Assembly (NCBI RefSeq): GCF_000721105.1 | Contig: NZ_JOEV01000046.1 | Coordinates: 1 to 64,000 of the forward strand | DNA length: 64,000 bases | From: Streptomyces cellulosae | GTDB taxonomy: Bacteria; Actinomycetota; Actinomycetes; Streptomycetales; Streptomycetaceae | Direction: 5' to 3' | Shown: one piece after another, positions 36,437 through 45,008 of the stretch | How positions within the stretch are numbered: position 1 is the first letter of the stretch | Layout: every line of letters begins with the position of its first letter | Notes under the pieces: model-generated | Databases searched by the model: none | Told to the model about the DNA's origin: nothing | The model's input: the letters and a program-made list of their open reading frames with translations, nothing else | Made by a program: the position numbers and the translations under genes

Positions 36437-37216
36437 CTATCCCTTGTCCGCCTGCTCGACCAGCTGCTTCAGCTTCGCCGGGGTCATCGTCCGGTCCTGG
36501 TAGATGTTCTTGCCGTTGAGGATCACGGTGGGCGTGCCGTTGAAGCCGCCCTTGCGGAAGGCGGCCGCGGACTTGTCGACCCAGCTGCTGTGCGTGCCCT
36601 TCTCGACGCACGTCCGGAACGCGGGTGTGTCGAGGCCCTTGACCTTGCCCGCCAGCTCGATCAGCTTGCTGTTCTCGGCGTAGGCGTCGTCGCTCTCGAC
36701 GGGCTGGTTCTCGTAGAGCACGTCGTGGTAGGCGGTGAACTTGCCGACGTCCTGGGCGCAGGCGGCGGCGTTGGCCGCGTTGCGGGAGCCGGTGCCGCGC
36801 AGGTTGCCGTCGATGATCGTGGCCAGGTGGTAGTTCACCTTCAGTGCGCCGGAGCCCGTCAGCCCGTGGATCACCGGCCGGTACGCCGTCTCGAAGGCCT
36901 TGCAGGCCGGGCAGCGGAAGTCTTCCCAGACCGTGAGTGTCGACTTGGCGCTCTCCTTGCCGACCGGGATGGCGAGGCCGTCCTTGCCCTGCGCCCCCGA
37001 GGGCACCACCAGCGGGCCGCCGGCGGACTTGCTGCCGTCGTCCTTGCCCGCGTTGGCCGCGACGACTCCGATCACCGCCGCGAGCCCCAGGACGCAGACC
37101 ACGCTCGCACCCACGATCAGCACCCGGCGCCGCTTGTCCGCGGACTTCTGCTTCTCGCGCTCTTCCGCCAGCCGCTCCCGGGCGGTGCGCTTTCCGTCTC
37201 GATTCTTCTCGCTCAC
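36437..37216 (-). CDS. DsbA-like membrane-anchored thiol-disulfide protein
   Basis: 259 aa from GTG 37216. A basic N-terminal segment rich in Lys, Arg and Glu (1-31) precedes one membrane span (about 32-54). The extracytoplasmic thioredoxin-fold domain has the active site CPAC at about 102-105 in EDFRCPACKAFE and the cis-Pro in FNGTPTVILNG. It likely catalyses disulfide exchange outside the membrane. It follows trpA after a strong hairpin and precedes lgt by about 170 bp, on the same strand. Confidence 0.9.
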   Translation of the reverse strand: MSEKNRDGKRTARERLAEEREKQKSADKRRRVLIVGASVVCVLGLAAVIGVVAANAGKDDGSKSAGGPLVVPSGAQGKDGLAIPVGKESAKSTLTVWEDFRCPACKAFETAYRPVIHGLTGSGALKVNYHLATIIDGNLRGTGSRNAANAAACAQDVGKFTAYHDVLYENQPVESDDAYAENSKLIELAGKVKGLDTPAFRTCVEKGTHSSWVDKSAAAFRKGGFNGTPTVILNGKNIYQDRTMTPAKLKQLVEQADKG

Positions 37217-37230
37217 AACCCGCAGAACGA

Positions 37231-37259
37231 ACCGGGGAGGCGCACCGCGCCTCCCCGGT
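37231..37259 (-). terminator. Strong hairpin after trpA
   Basis: ACCGGGGAGGCGC and GCGCCTCCCCGGT form a 13-bp perfect stem with a 3-base loop. It is 48 bp past the trpA stop and only 14 bp before the start of the DsbA-like gene, so it ends the trp transcript or limits read-through into that gene. Confidence 0.85.
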
Positions 37260-37306
37260 CCCAGGTCCACCCCTTCGAGTGACCTGTGTGAAAATGTCCC
37301 GCCTTG

Positions 37307-38125
37307 TTACGCCTGTCCGCGCACACCCTTCGCGAGTTCTCCCGCGAGAGCGCGGACGGCCTCGACGCCGGCCGCGTCGTCCGGGGCGTCCAGCATCCGT
37401 TTGACGAAGGCCGAGCCGACGATCACGCCGTCGGCGAAGCCGGCCACCTCGGCTGCCTGCCGAGCGTCGGAGACGCCGAGCCCGACGCAGACGGCCAGGT
37501 CGGTGCCGGTGGCCCGGGTGCGCTTCACCAGGTCCTGGGCCTGCGTGCCGACCGACTCACGGGTACCGGTGACGCCCATCAGGGAGGCGGCGTAGACGAA
37601 GCCGCTGCCCGCCGCGGTGATCTCGCCGAGCCGCGCGTCCTTGCTGCTGGGCGCCACGACGAACACGGTCGCGAGGCCGTGCTTCTCCGCGTGCTCCCTC
37701 CACAGCGCCGACTCCTGCACGGGCAGGTCGGGCAGGATGCATCCGGCCCCGCCCGCTTCCGCCAGCTCGGCGGTGAAGCGCTCGACGCCGTAACGGTCGA
37801 TCGGGTTCCAGTACGTCATCACGAGCACCGGCTTTCCGGTGGCCGCGTGGGCCTCGCGGACGGTGCGCATGACGTCGGCGATCTTGACGCCGCCGCGCAG
37901 GGCGATGTCGTCGGCGGTCTGGATGACCGGGCCGTCGAGGACGGGGTCGCTGTGCGGCAGACCGACCTCGACGATGTCGGCGCCGCCGTCGAAGACGGCC
38001 TTGATCGCCTCGATGCCGCCGTCCACGGTCGGGAACCCGGCCGGGAGATAGGCGATGAGGGCGGAACGCCCCTCCGCCCTGGTGGCGGCGAGGGTGTCGG
38101 TCAGCAGTCGGATGTTGCCGCTCAC
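37307..38125 (-). CDS. trpA: Tryptophan synthase alpha chain
   Basis: 272 aa from GTG 38125, which overlaps the trpB stop (GTGA). It splits indole-3-glycerol phosphate to indole and glyceraldehyde 3-phosphate. Catalytic Glu at about 53 in [12 protein letters not shown] and Asp at about 64 in VLDGP are present, with PDLPVQES and [13 protein letters not shown] further on. It works as an alpha-beta complex with TrpB; the gene overlap fits equimolar synthesis. Confidence 0.97.
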   Translation of the reverse strand: MSGNIRLLTDTLAATRAEGRSALIAYLPAGFPTVDGGIEAIKAVFDGGADIVEVGLPHSDPVLDGPVIQTADDIALRGGVKIADVMRTVREAHAATGKPVLVMTYWNPIDRYGVERFTAELAEAGGAGCILPDLPVQESALWREHAEKHGLATVFVVAPSSKDARLGEITAAGSGFVYAASLMGVTGTRESVGTQAQDLVKRTRATGTDLAVCVGLGVSDARQAAEVAGFADGVIVGSAFVKRMLDAPDDAAGVEAVRALAGELAKGVRGQA

Positions 38126-39408
38126 GTGGCGTCCCCCTCGATCTCGGCGGTGTCGGTGTCCGCGTCGGCCGCGACCTCGGCGTCGGTGTCGTAGAGCCCG
38201 AAGTAGCGGGCGGCGGTGTCCATGTCCTTGTCGCCGCGGCCGGACAGGTTGACCACGATCAGCCCGTCCTTGCCGAGCTCCTTGCCGACCTCCAGGGCGC
38301 CGGCCAGCGCGTGCGCGCTCTCGATGGCCGGGATGATGCCCTCGGTGCGCGACAGCAGGCGCAGGGCCTGCATGGCCGCGTCGTCGGTGACCGCGCGGTA
38401 CTCGCCGCGGCCGCTGTCCTTGAGGTAGGAGTGCTCGGGACCGATGCCCGGGTAGTCCAGACCGGCCGAGATGGAGTAGGGCTCGGTGATCTGGCCCTCC
38501 TCGTCCTGGAGGACGTAGGAGCGCGAGCCGTGCAGGATGCCGGGCTCGCCCGCGGTGAGGGTGGCCGCGTGCTCGCCGGTCTCGACGCCGTGCCCGGCGG
38601 GCTCGCAGCCGATGAGGCGGACGTCCGCGTCGGGGATGAAGGCGTGGAAGAGGCCGATGGCGTTGGAGCCGCCGCCGACACAGGCGATGGCCGCGTCGGG
38701 CAGACGTCCGGCGCGCTCCAGGATCTGGCGGCGGGCCTCGACGCCGATCACCCGGTGGAAGTCGCGGACCATGGCCGGGAAGGGATGGGGCCCGGCGACG
38801 GTCCCGAACAGGTAGTGGGTGTGGTCGACGTTGGCGACCCAGTCGCGGAACGCCTCGTTGATGGCGTCCTTCAGCGTGCGACTGCCGGACTTCACGGCGA
38901 TGACCTCGGCGCCGAGCATGCGCATCCGGGCCACGTTCAGGGCCTGGCGCTGGGTGTCGATCTCGCCCATGTAGATGGTGCACTCGAGGCCGAACAGCGC
39001 GCAGGCGGTGGCCGTGGCGACCCCGTGCTGGCCGGCGCCGGTCTCGGCGATCACGCGTGTCTTGCCCATGCGCCGGGTGAGCAGGGCCTGGCCGAGCACG
39101 TTGTTGATCTTGTGTGAGCCGGTGTGGTTGAGGTCCTCGCGCTTGAGGAACACCCGGGCACCGCCGGCGTGCTCGGCGAACCGCGGCACCTCGGTGAGGG
39201 AGCTGGGCCGACCGGTGTAGTGGACGAGCAGGTCGTCGAGCTCGCGGGCGAACTCGGGGTCGTGCTTGGCCTTGTCGTACTCGACGGCGACCTCGTCCAC
39301 GGCGGCGACGAGGGCCTCCGGGATGAACTTGCCGCCGAACGCTCCGAAGTAGCCTTCGGCGCTGGGGACTTGACCCTCGGGGTCGGGGATGAAGAACTCG
39401 CTGGGCAT
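38122..39408 (-). CDS. trpB: Tryptophan synthase beta chain
   Basis: 428 aa. It joins indole and serine to tryptophan using PLP bound to Lys at about 100 in [18 protein letters not shown] binds the cofactor phosphate. The C-terminus carries an extra acidic Ala/Asp/Thr tail (from about 405), absent from most TrpB proteins. It precedes trpA with a 4-bp overlap and follows trpM, from which it is separated by a 132-bp repeat-bearing gap. Confidence 0.97.
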   Translation of the reverse strand: MPSEFFIPDPEGQVPSAEGYFGAFGGKFIPEALVAAVDEVAVEYDKAKHDPEFARELDDLLVHYTGRPSSLTEVPRFAEHAGGARVFLKREDLNHTGSHKINNVLGQALLTRRMGKTRVIAETGAGQHGVATATACALFGLECTIYMGEIDTQRQALNVARMRMLGAEVIAVKSGSRTLKDAINEAFRDWVANVDHTHYLFGTVAGPHPFPAMVRDFHRVIGVEARRQILERAGRLPDAAIACVGGGSNAIGLFHAFIPDADVRLIGCEPAGHGVETGEHAATLTAGEPGILHGSRSYVLQDEEGQITEPYSISAGLDYPGIGPEHSYLKDSGRGEYRAVTDDAAMQALRLLSRTEGIIPAIESAHALAGALEVGKELGKDGLIVVNLSGRGDKDMDTAARYFGLYDTDAEVAADADTDTAEIEGDAT

Positions 39409-39439
39409 GCTTGAACCTCACGGTGAGTGCGGGAAAAGA

Positions 39440-39553
39440 CACTGATCGCCGTGGGGGCGGGGTTTGTCTGCCGGCTGCGGGCCGGAAGTGGCTGGTCGCG
39501 CCACGCGGCGGAGCCGCACATTCAGAAGTGCCCCGCGCCCCTAAAAGGGGCGC
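39440..39553. repeat. Hairpin-rich intergenic repeat element between trpM and trpB
   Basis: Two stem-loops: GCGCCCC-TAAAA-GGGGCGC (39535-39553) and a GCGGC/GCCGC stem near 39505-39517. The minus-strand reading (CCCCTTTTAGGGGCGCGGGG followed by CACTTCTGAATGTGCGG) resembles, from memory, a short repeat scattered through Streptomyces intergenic DNA. Its outer end supplies the last codons and stop of trpM. It could act as an attenuator or mRNA-stability element between trpM and trpB. Confidence 0.55.
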
Positions 39554-39714
39554 TGCCATCGACGGCCGTTCACCTGTCCCGGTTCGTCACCGATGACGTA
39601 CCGGACCCTGCGACCGTGCACCCGGCGCGCGGGCGCACGGCAGCCCCGGGGGCGGCAGCCGCGCGCGAGGCGGGCGTGCCGGTCCCGGGTCGTCAGGGTG
39701 AGCGGCAGAGTCAT
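39541..39714 (-). CDS. trpM: Small basic protein of the trp operon, TrpM/TrpX-like
   Basis: 57 aa, too short for routine calling. It is very Arg-rich, with a central GCRAPARRVHGRRVRYV stretch and an acidic IGDEPG turn. Size, basic character and location between trpC and trpB match the small gene (trpM, earlier trpX, about 63 aa in S. coelicolor) reported to influence tryptophan synthesis and differentiation. A TAAGCT hexamer seven bases before the ATG suggests its own leaderless transcript. The C-terminal residues and stop derive from the adjacent repeat element, so the protein end may be strain-specific. Confidence 0.7.
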   Translation of the reverse strand: MTLPLTLTTRDRHARLARGCRPRGCRAPARRVHGRRVRYVIGDEPGQVNGRRWQRPF

Positions 39715-39721
39715 CGGGCCC

Positions 39722-39727
39722 AGCTTA
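39722..39727 (-). promoter_or_regulatory. Candidate internal -10 element for trpM
   Basis: TAAGCT on the minus strand, followed by seven bases and the trpM ATG (39714). It lies just past the trpC stop (39736-39738). No convincing -35 is seen. Inference from geometry only. Confidence 0.35.
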
Positions 39728-39735
39728 GCGGGAGG

Positions 39736-40545
39736 TCAGCCCCGGCCGTGCCGCAATGCCGGGTGTTCGCCCGCCGCGACCAGGTCGGAGACCGCTGTCT
39801 TCGGGTCCTTGCCGGTGACCAGGGACTCGCCGACCAGGACCGCGTCGGCGCCGGCGTTGGCGTAGGCGATGAGGTCGTGCGGGCCGCGGACGCCGGACTC
39901 GGCGATCTTGACGAGGTGGGCGGGGATCTCCGGGGCGATGCGCTCGAAGGTGCCGCGGTCGACTTCAAGAGTCTTCAGGTTGCGCGCGTTGACACCGATG
40001 ATCTTCGCGCCGGCGTCCACCGCGCGCTCGACCTCGTCCTCGTCGTGCACCTCGACGAGCGGGGTGAGTCCGATGGACACCGCGCGTTCGATGAGGGACT
40101 CCAGGGCGGACTGTTCGAGGGCGGCGACGATCAGCAGCGCGAGGTCGGCGCCGTAGGCCCGGGCCTCCCAGAGCTGGTACGACGTGACGATGAAGTCCTT
40201 GCGCAGGACGGGGATGTCGACCCGCGCGCGGACCGCTTCCAGGTCGGCCAGCGAGCCGCCGAAGCGGCGCTGTTCGGTGAGGACGGAGATGACGGCGGCG
40301 CCGCCCGCCTCGTAGTCCGCGGCCAGGCCGGCCGGGTCGGCGATCGCGGCCAGCGCTCCCTTGGACGGGCTGGAGCGCTTGACCTCGCAGATCACCTTGA
40401 CGCCGTCGCCGCGCAGGGCGGCCACGCCGTCCTTGGCGGCGGGTGCCTTCGCAGCGCGCTCCTTGAGCTCGTCGAGGCTGACGCGCGCCTGCCGCTCCGC
40501 GAGGTCGGCACGGACTCCGTCGATGATCTCGTCGAGCACACTCAC
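39736..40545 (-). CDS. trpC: Indole-3-glycerol phosphate synthase
   Basis: 269 aa, GTG start with AAGGGGG upstream. TIM-barrel enzyme closing the indole ring from the carboxyphenylamino-deoxyribulose phosphate made by PriA. Signature [12 protein letters not shown] (about 51-62), RKDFIV, and GVNARNLKT are present, with ESGV and VGESLV phosphate loops. It is monofunctional: no TrpF domain is fused. It heads trpC-M-B-A behind a 175-bp leader. Confidence 0.96.
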   Translation of the reverse strand: MSVLDEIIDGVRADLAERQARVSLDELKERAAKAPAAKDGVAALRGDGVKVICEVKRSSPSKGALAAIADPAGLAADYEAGGAAVISVLTEQRRFGGSLADLEAVRARVDIPVLRKDFIVTSYQLWEARAYGADLALLIVAALEQSALESLIERAVSIGLTPLVEVHDEDEVERAVDAGAKIIGVNARNLKTLEVDRGTFERIAPEIPAHLVKIAESGVRGPHDLIAYANAGADAVLVGESLVTGKDPKTAVSDLVAAGEHPALRHGRG

Positions 40546-40601
40546 GCGAGCGGCCCCCTTCCAGACGGTTGACTGTTCAGCGGTTCGGCTTGTGTCCCCG
40601 G

Positions 40602-40618
40602 TCCGCCCACCGGGCGGA
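40602..40618 (-). promoter_or_regulatory. Hairpin in the trpC leader
   Basis: TCCGCCC-ACC-GGGCGGA, a perfect 7-bp stem with 3-base loop, 57-73 bases upstream of the trpC GTG. The leader (40546-40720) shows no Trp-rich leader peptide that I could find, so classical attenuation is not supported; the hairpin may end the upstream transcript or act in the leader. Confidence 0.4.
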
Positions 40619-40720
40619 AGCGGGAAGAAAACCGATGGTCACTGCGATGGTATCCGGAGCAGGGCGTAGGCCTCGCATCCGGTTGACGCCGGTCCCACTA
40701 CCTGGACCTCCGCCGGTTGA

Positions 40721-41161
40721 TCAAGGGTGCAGCCAGCCACCGAACGGCAGGTTCCGGACAACCGTGAAGACCAGCAGCAACGCGACGAGCGTCCACACCA
40801 GGGCCGGAGCGGGATCGATCCGCCACGGACGTCCGCGCACCGCGTTCACCACCCAGACGGTCCACACCACGGCGAAGCCCAGATAGCCGAAGACGGCCGC
40901 CGCGTTGGCGTGCAGCGCGGTGAGGAGGTCCCCGTGGACGAAGGCGTGCGCGCTGCGCAGGCCGCCGCAGCCGGGGCAGTACAGGCCCGTGTAGCGCAGC
41001 AGCGGGCAGACGGGGTAGTGGCCGGGCTGGTTGGGGTCCACGACCCCCACGTACGCGAAGGCGCCGGCGACCGCGGCGAGAATCCCAGCGGGTACGGCCA
41101 GCCGTCCCACGACCGTGGTGGACGGCGTCATCCGCTGACTGTCGGCGTTCACCTCACGCAT
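40721..41161 (-). CDS. DUF2752 membrane protein
   Basis: 146 aa from ATG 41161. The family motif CPLLRYTGLYCPGCGGLRSAH (Cys-rich, about 52-72) is clear, flanked by three hydrophobic membrane spans (about 18-40, 80-105, 115-138). The family's biochemical function is unknown. It is one of three small membrane genes lying between trpE and trpC in actinomycetes. It is preceded by a strong hairpin, so it may have its own promoter. Confidence 0.85.
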   Translation of the reverse strand: MREVNADSQRMTPSTTVVGRLAVPAGILAAVAGAFAYVGVVDPNQPGHYPVCPLLRYTGLYCPGCGGLRSAHAFVHGDLLTALHANAAAVFGYLGFAVVWTVWVVNAVRGRPWRIDPAPALVWTLVALLLVFTVVRNLPFGGWLHP

Positions 41162-41188
41162 TGTGCCCCGCGCGGCCCGCACGCGCGC

Positions 41189-41226
41189 GAGGGGCGGCCT
41201 CCGGCATTCGCGCCGGACCGCCCCTC
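41189..41226 (-). terminator. Hairpin between the HGxxPAAW gene and the DUF2752 gene
   Basis: Outer stem GAGGGGCGG/CCGCCCCTC (41189-41197, 41218-41226) and inner stem CCGG/CCGG. It follows the stop at 41244 on the minus strand by 17 bp. Confidence 0.75.
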
Positions 41227-41243
41227 CACGAGGTTCGTCCGTG

Positions 41244-41495
41244 TCAGCTCTCGGCGTTCACCGGCTCGCGCTTGTCCGTGGTGTGGTGCACCGGGTGGGC
41301 GTTCTTCGGCATGCCCAGTCCCATGGCGCTCATGATCCAGCCGACCACGCCTCCGAGGACCACGATCGCCATGCCGGCCCAGAAGCCCGCCGGCTGGGCC
41401 ATCACCATGAAGGCACCCGCCACGCAGAAACCGATGAAGACGATGATGACACCGGTCCAGGCGGCCGGGGTGTGACCGTGGCTGCTGCCCGCCAT
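41244..41495 (-). CDS. Small HGxxPAAW motif membrane protein
   Basis: 83 aa from ATG 41495 with GAGGAG upstream. The N-terminal SSHGHTPAAWTGV carries the HGxxPAAW motif that names this actinobacterial family; two membrane spans follow (about 14-36 and 40-60), then a polar His-rich tail. Function unknown. It is conserved next to the trp genes in Streptomyces, downstream of the TIGR02234 protein. Its 5' region contains GTACG units spaced 9-10 bp apart (41516-41540). Confidence 0.82.
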   Translation of the reverse strand: MAGSSHGHTPAAWTGVIIVFIGFCVAGAFMVMAQPAGFWAGMAIVVLGGVVGWIMSAMGLGMPKNAHPVHHTTDKREPVNAES

Positions 41496-41624
41496 GACTG
41501 CTCCTCGTTGCTGTGTACGTGTCGTACGAGTCGTACGTGTCTGAGCCGGACGCTCATGGTCCATTGTCCCGCACGCGCGCGCAGGTGGTGCCCGGGGGTC
41601 GCTCTTGCGCGCCCGGGGGCCGGG

Positions 41625-42254
41625 TCACGCCCCGGTCGGATCCTCGCCCCGGTCGAGGGCCTTCCACAGCTCCTCGGGCCGGTCGGGGTCGGCGGCGGCC
41701 GTGCGGCGGGGGCGGGGGGCGCCCGAGCGTTCGTACCGGCCGGACATCGCGGGCCACAGGCGGCCGTAGCGCAGGGCGAGCAGTCCGGCGAGGAGGATCA
41801 GCAGGCCGCCCGCGGCGGCGGCGTACGGCCACGCGGTGTGGGTCAGCGAGTCCACGGCGGCCGAGGTGTCGCCGGAGGCCTTCGCGGCCTTCTCGTCGAG
41901 GGCGGAGCTGTCGGAGGTGCCGAGCAGGGACGCGGCGATCGTGCCGGCCCCGGAGAGCGCGAGCAGAGCGGCGACGGCGAGGCGGCCGGCCCGGCGGACG
42001 GCGAAGACGGCGACGAGCGCGGCGAGGCCCACTATGGCGAGAGCCGCGGGAACGCCGGTGACGTCACTGCCCTTCGCGGTCAGCGGGAAGGCACCGCCGG
42101 CCACCGTCGCGGTGCCCTGTGCCCACTGCTGGCGGGTGGCCAGCAGCACGACCGCCACGCCCAGCGCACCGCACAGCAGGGCCATGGCGAGGCTTCGGCG
42201 GCCGGACCGGTCGGGTCCTGCGGCTTCGGAACGGGGATGAGGAACAGCAGTCAC
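41625..42254 (-). CDS. Trp region conserved membrane protein (TIGR02234 type)
   Basis: 209 aa from GTG 42254 (a GTG at 42263 is also in frame). Four hydrophobic spans (about 20-42, 65-85, 90-110, 140-165), with the family-like RRSLAMALLCGALGVAVVLLAT first span and a conserved WxQG turn (RQQWAQGTA). The family is known only by its place beside trp genes; no function is established. The C-terminal 40 residues are Arg/Pro-rich and cytosolic by inference. It is 80 bp downstream of trpE, beyond a hairpin. Confidence 0.82.
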   Translation of the reverse strand: MTAVPHPRSEAAGPDRSGRRSLAMALLCGALGVAVVLLATRQQWAQGTATVAGGAFPLTAKGSDVTGVPAALAIVGLAALVAVFAVRRAGRLAVAALLALSGAGTIAASLLGTSDSSALDEKAAKASGDTSAAVDSLTHTAWPYAAAAGGLLILLAGLLALRYGRLWPAMSGRYERSGAPRPRRTAAADPDRPEELWKALDRGEDPTGA

Positions 42255-42272
42255 GTACTCCACTATCGCCCG

Positions 42273-42300
42273 AACCCCGGGCCAACGGTCACCCGGGGTT
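42273..42300 (-). terminator. Hairpin after trpE
   Basis: AACCCCGGG and CCCGGGGTT form a 9-bp perfect stem around a 10-base loop, 34 bp past the trpE stop and 18 bp before the TIGR02234 start. Terminator or partial read-through control. Confidence 0.75.
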
Positions 42301-42334
42301 GGTATGAGAAGTGTCCTACTGTGCCGAAAGCGCC

Positions 42335-43813
42335 CTACTTGCCAAGACGGTTGGCGGTGTGGACGGCGCGCAGGACGGCCGCCGCCTTGTTGCGGCACTC
42401 CTGGTCCTCGGAGACCGGGTCCGAGTCGGCGACAATGCCGGCGCCCGCCTGGACGTACGCGGTGCCGCCGCGCAGCAGGGCCGTACGGATGGCGATGGCG
42501 GTGTCGGAGTCGCCGGCAAAGTCCAGATAGCCCACACAGCCGCCGTACAGACCGCGTCGGGAGGGCTCCAGCTCGTCGATGATCTGCATCGCGCGCGGCT
42601 TCGGCGCGCCGGAGAGGGTGCCCGCCGGGAAACAGGCCGTCAGGACGTCGAAGGCGGTGCGGCCCGCGCCGATCTTGCCGGTGACCGTCGAGACGATGTG
42701 CATGACGTGCGAGTACCGCTCGACGGACATGAAGTCGACGACCTCGACCGAGCCGGGTTCGCAGACCCGGCCCAGGTCGTTGCGCCCGAGGTCGACCAGC
42801 ATGAGGTGCTCGGCGCGCTCCTTGGGGTCGGCGAGCAGTTCGTCGGCGAGGGCCTGGTCCTCCTGCGGGGTGGCCCCGCGGTGCCGGGTGCCGGCGATGG
42901 GATGGACCATGGCGTGCCCGTCCTCGACCTTGACCAGGGCCTCGGGGGACGAGCCCACGACGTCGAAGCCGTCGAAGCGGAACAGGTACATGTACGGGGA
43001 GGGGTTGGTCGCCCGCAGCACCCGGTACACGTCCAACGCGCTTGCGGTGCACGGTGTTTCGAAGCGCTGGGAGGGAACGACCTGGAACGCCTCGCCCGCG
43101 CGGATGCGCTCCTTGATGTCCTCGACGGCCTCCTGGAAGTCGGGGCCGCCCCACAAGGCCGTGTAGTCGGGCAGTTCGGAGGGCGGGAGGGCGGCGGCGG
43201 GCTGGGCCACCGCGCGCGAGAGGTCGGCCTCCATGGCGTCGAGGCGGGCCGTCGCGTCCGCGTACGCCTCGTCGACGCCGGTGTCGAGGTCGTTGTGGTT
43301 GATCGCGTTGGCGATCAGGAGGACCGAGCCCTCCCAGTGGTCCATCACCGCGAGGTCACTGGTCAGGAGCATGGTCAGCTCGGGCAGCTTGAGGTCGTCG
43401 CGCTCGCCGGGGCCGATCTTCTCCAAGCGGCGCACGATGTCGTAGCCGAGGTAGCCGACCATGCCGCCGGTGAAGGGGGGCAGGCCCTCCTGGTGCGGGG
43501 TGTGCAGGGCCTCGATGGTGGCGCGCAGGGCGGCGAGGGGGTCGCCGTCGACCGGGACGCCGACGGGCGGGGCGCCGAGCCAGTGGGCCTGGCCGTCGCG
43601 GGCCGTCAGCGTCGCCGCCGATCGCACGCCGACGAAGGAGTAGCGGGACCACGAGCGGCCGTTCTCCGCGGACTCCAGCAGGAAGGTGCCGGTGCGCTCG
43701 GCGGCGAGCTTGCGGTAGAGCGCGACCGGGGTGTCGCCGTCGGCGAGGAGTTTGCGGGTGACGGGGATGACCCGGCGGTCGGTGGCCAGCTTGCGGAACG
43801 TCTCGAGGTCCAT
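42335..43813 (-). CDS. trpE: Anthranilate synthase component I
   Basis: 492 aa. Chorismate-binding enzyme: the feedback-binding LLESA motif is at about 45-49, and the catalytic half contains [48 protein letters not shown] and [11 protein letters not shown]. It needs a TrpG amidotransferase, which is not in the window. Retention of LLES suggests tryptophan feedback inhibition. The gene is only 11 bp downstream of hisI, so both are probably on one transcript. Confidence 0.96.
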   Translation of the reverse strand: MDLETFRKLATDRRVIPVTRKLLADGDTPVALYRKLAAERTGTFLLESAENGRSWSRYSFVGVRSAATLTARDGQAHWLGAPPVGVPVDGDPLAALRATIEALHTPHQEGLPPFTGGMVGYLGYDIVRRLEKIGPGERDDLKLPELTMLLTSDLAVMDHWEGSVLLIANAINHNDLDTGVDEAYADATARLDAMEADLSRAVAQPAAALPPSELPDYTALWGGPDFQEAVEDIKERIRAGEAFQVVPSQRFETPCTASALDVYRVLRATNPSPYMYLFRFDGFDVVGSSPEALVKVEDGHAMVHPIAGTRHRGATPQEDQALADELLADPKERAEHLMLVDLGRNDLGRVCEPGSVEVVDFMSVERYSHVMHIVSTVTGKIGAGRTAFDVLTACFPAGTLSGAPKPRAMQIIDELEPSRRGLYGGCVGYLDFAGDSDTAIAIRTALLRGGTAYVQAGAGIVADSDPVSEDQECRNKAAAVLRAVHTANRLGK

Positions 43814-43824
43814 GGCGGCTGACC

Positions 43825-44226
43825 TTACTGATCCGAGGCGGCCGCGCCGGAATCGGCGCCGCCCTCGACGGCCTTGAGGACATCCACGTCGAAGCAGGTG
43901 CGGGCGCCGGTGTGGCAGGCGGCGCCCACCTGGTCGACTTTGACCAGCACGGTGTCGGCGTCGCAGTCGAGGGCGACGGACTTGACCCACTGGAAGTGGC
44001 CCGAGGTGTCGCCCTTGACCCAGTACTCCCGGCGGCTGCGCGACCAGTAGGTGCAGCGGCCGGTGGTGAGGGTGCGGTGCAGTGCCTCGTCGTCCATCCA
44101 GCCGAGCATCAGCACCTCACCGGTGTCGTACTGCTGGGCGATGGCGGGCAGGAGCCCGTCGGCGCTGCGCTTGAGGCGCGCGGCGATCTCGGGGTCCAGG
44201 TTGCTGGGCGCGGGCGTGCTGGTCAT
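43825..44226 (-). CDS. hisI: Phosphoribosyl-AMP cyclohydrolase
   Basis: 133 aa from ATG 44226 (ATG 44235 also possible). Third step of histidine synthesis. Zinc and magnesium ligands are visible: LDCDAD (Cys about 88 and the Asp residues) and CHTGARTC (Cys about 104 and 111), with [13 protein letters not shown] before. It is monofunctional; the HisE pyrophosphohydrolase is not fused and not nearby. Separated from the main his operon by about 2.7 kb and placed directly ahead of trpE. Confidence 0.95.
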   Translation of the reverse strand: MTSTPAPSNLDPEIAARLKRSADGLLPAIAQQYDTGEVLMLGWMDDEALHRTLTTGRCTYWSRSRREYWVKGDTSGHFQWVKSVALDCDADTVLVKVDQVGAACHTGARTCFDVDVLKAVEGGADSGAAASDQ

Positions 44227-44297
44227 GGGGGCCATTGTGCCGCGCGCCGCTGACAGTCACCGGGGAGTGTCCACTGTGCGGACGTGCGCCCCGGTCG

Positions 44298-44303
44298 TAG
44301 GCT
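44298..44303 (+). promoter_or_regulatory. Candidate -10 element for a leaderless TIGR03085 transcript
   Basis: TAGGCT followed by seven bases and the ATG at 44311, with no ribosome site between. It lies in the 84-bp divergent gap facing hisI. Confidence 0.5.
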
Positions 44304-44310
44304 GGCTGCC

Positions 44311-44946
44311 ATGTCGACTTTCGCCAAGCGTGAACGACTTCTCCTCGCCGATCTGTTGGAAGCCGAGGGTCCCGAGGCCCCGACCCTGTGCGAGGGCTGG
44401 ACGACCCGTGACCTCGCCGCGCACGTGGTGGTGCGCGAACGCCGCCCCGACGCGGCCGGCGGCATACTGATCAAGCAGCTCGCCTCCCGCCTGGACAAGG
44501 TGATGGAGGAGTTCGCGGCCAAGCCCTACGAGGAGCTGATCCAGCTGATCCGGACCGGCCCGCCGCGCTTCTCACCCTTCTCCCTCAAGCAGATCGACGA
44601 GGCGTCCAACATCGTCGAGTTCTACGTCCACACCGAGGACGTGCGCCGGGCCCGCCCCGACTGGACGCCCCGCGAGCTCGACCCGGTCTTCCAGGACGCG
44701 CTGTGGTCCCGGCTGGAGCGCACCGCCCGTCTCGTGGGCCGCGGCGTCCCGACCGGCCTGGTGCTGCGCCGCCCGGACGGTCAGACGGCGGTCGCCCACC
44801 GCGGCACCCCGGTCGTGACGGTGACGGGCGAGCCCTCGGAGCTGCTGCTGTTCACGTACGGCCGGCAGAGCGCGGCCAGGGTCGAGCTGGACGGCGACAA
44901 GGAAGCGATCGCCCAGCTGCATGACACGAAGCAGCTCGGTATCTGA
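44311..44946 (+). CDS. TIGR03085-type DinB-fold metal-binding protein
   Basis: 211 aa. The N-terminal four-helix DinB/maleylpyruvate isomerase-like domain (about 1-150) opens AKRERLLLADLLEAEGPEAPTLCEGWTTRDLAAHV, with His at about 41 and a later VEFYVHTEDVRRARP His as likely metal ligands. The C-terminal part (about 150-211) resembles an SCP-like small domain (TGEPSELLLFTYGRQ). Related proteins use mycothiol. No direct role is known. Divergent from hisI and convergent with an MFS gene. Confidence 0.8.
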   Translation: MSTFAKRERLLLADLLEAEGPEAPTLCEGWTTRDLAAHVVVRERRPDAAGGILIKQLASRLDKVMEEFAAKPYEELIQLIRTGPPRFSPFSLKQIDEASNIVEFYVHTEDVRRARPDWTPRELDPVFQDALWSRLERTARLVGRGVPTGLVLRRPDGQTAVAHRGTPVVTVTGEPSELLLFTYGRQSAARVELDGDKEAIAQLHDTKQLGI

Positions 44947-44966
44947 CGACCCTGCCCGGCCGGACC

Positions 44967-44990
44967 GGCCTCCAGCTCCTGCTGGAGCCC
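44967..44990. terminator. Hairpin between convergent TIGR03085 and MFS genes
   Basis: CTCCAG-CTCCTG-CTGGAG (44970-44987), a 6-bp stem with a 6-base loop and partly paired GG/CC flanks, in the 62-bp convergent gap. Confidence 0.5.
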
Positions 44991-45008
44991 GGCGGGTCGG
45001 ACAGCGGG

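Noticed and set aside
40546..40720. Tryptophan attenuator with leader peptide before trpC
   Set aside because: No start codon followed by a Trp-rich short frame was found; only a simple 7-bp hairpin is supported.
41514..41545. GTACG units before the HGxxPAAW gene as a regulator site
   Set aside because: Three short units at 9-10 bp spacing are suggestive, but no symmetry or regulator supports a specific claim.
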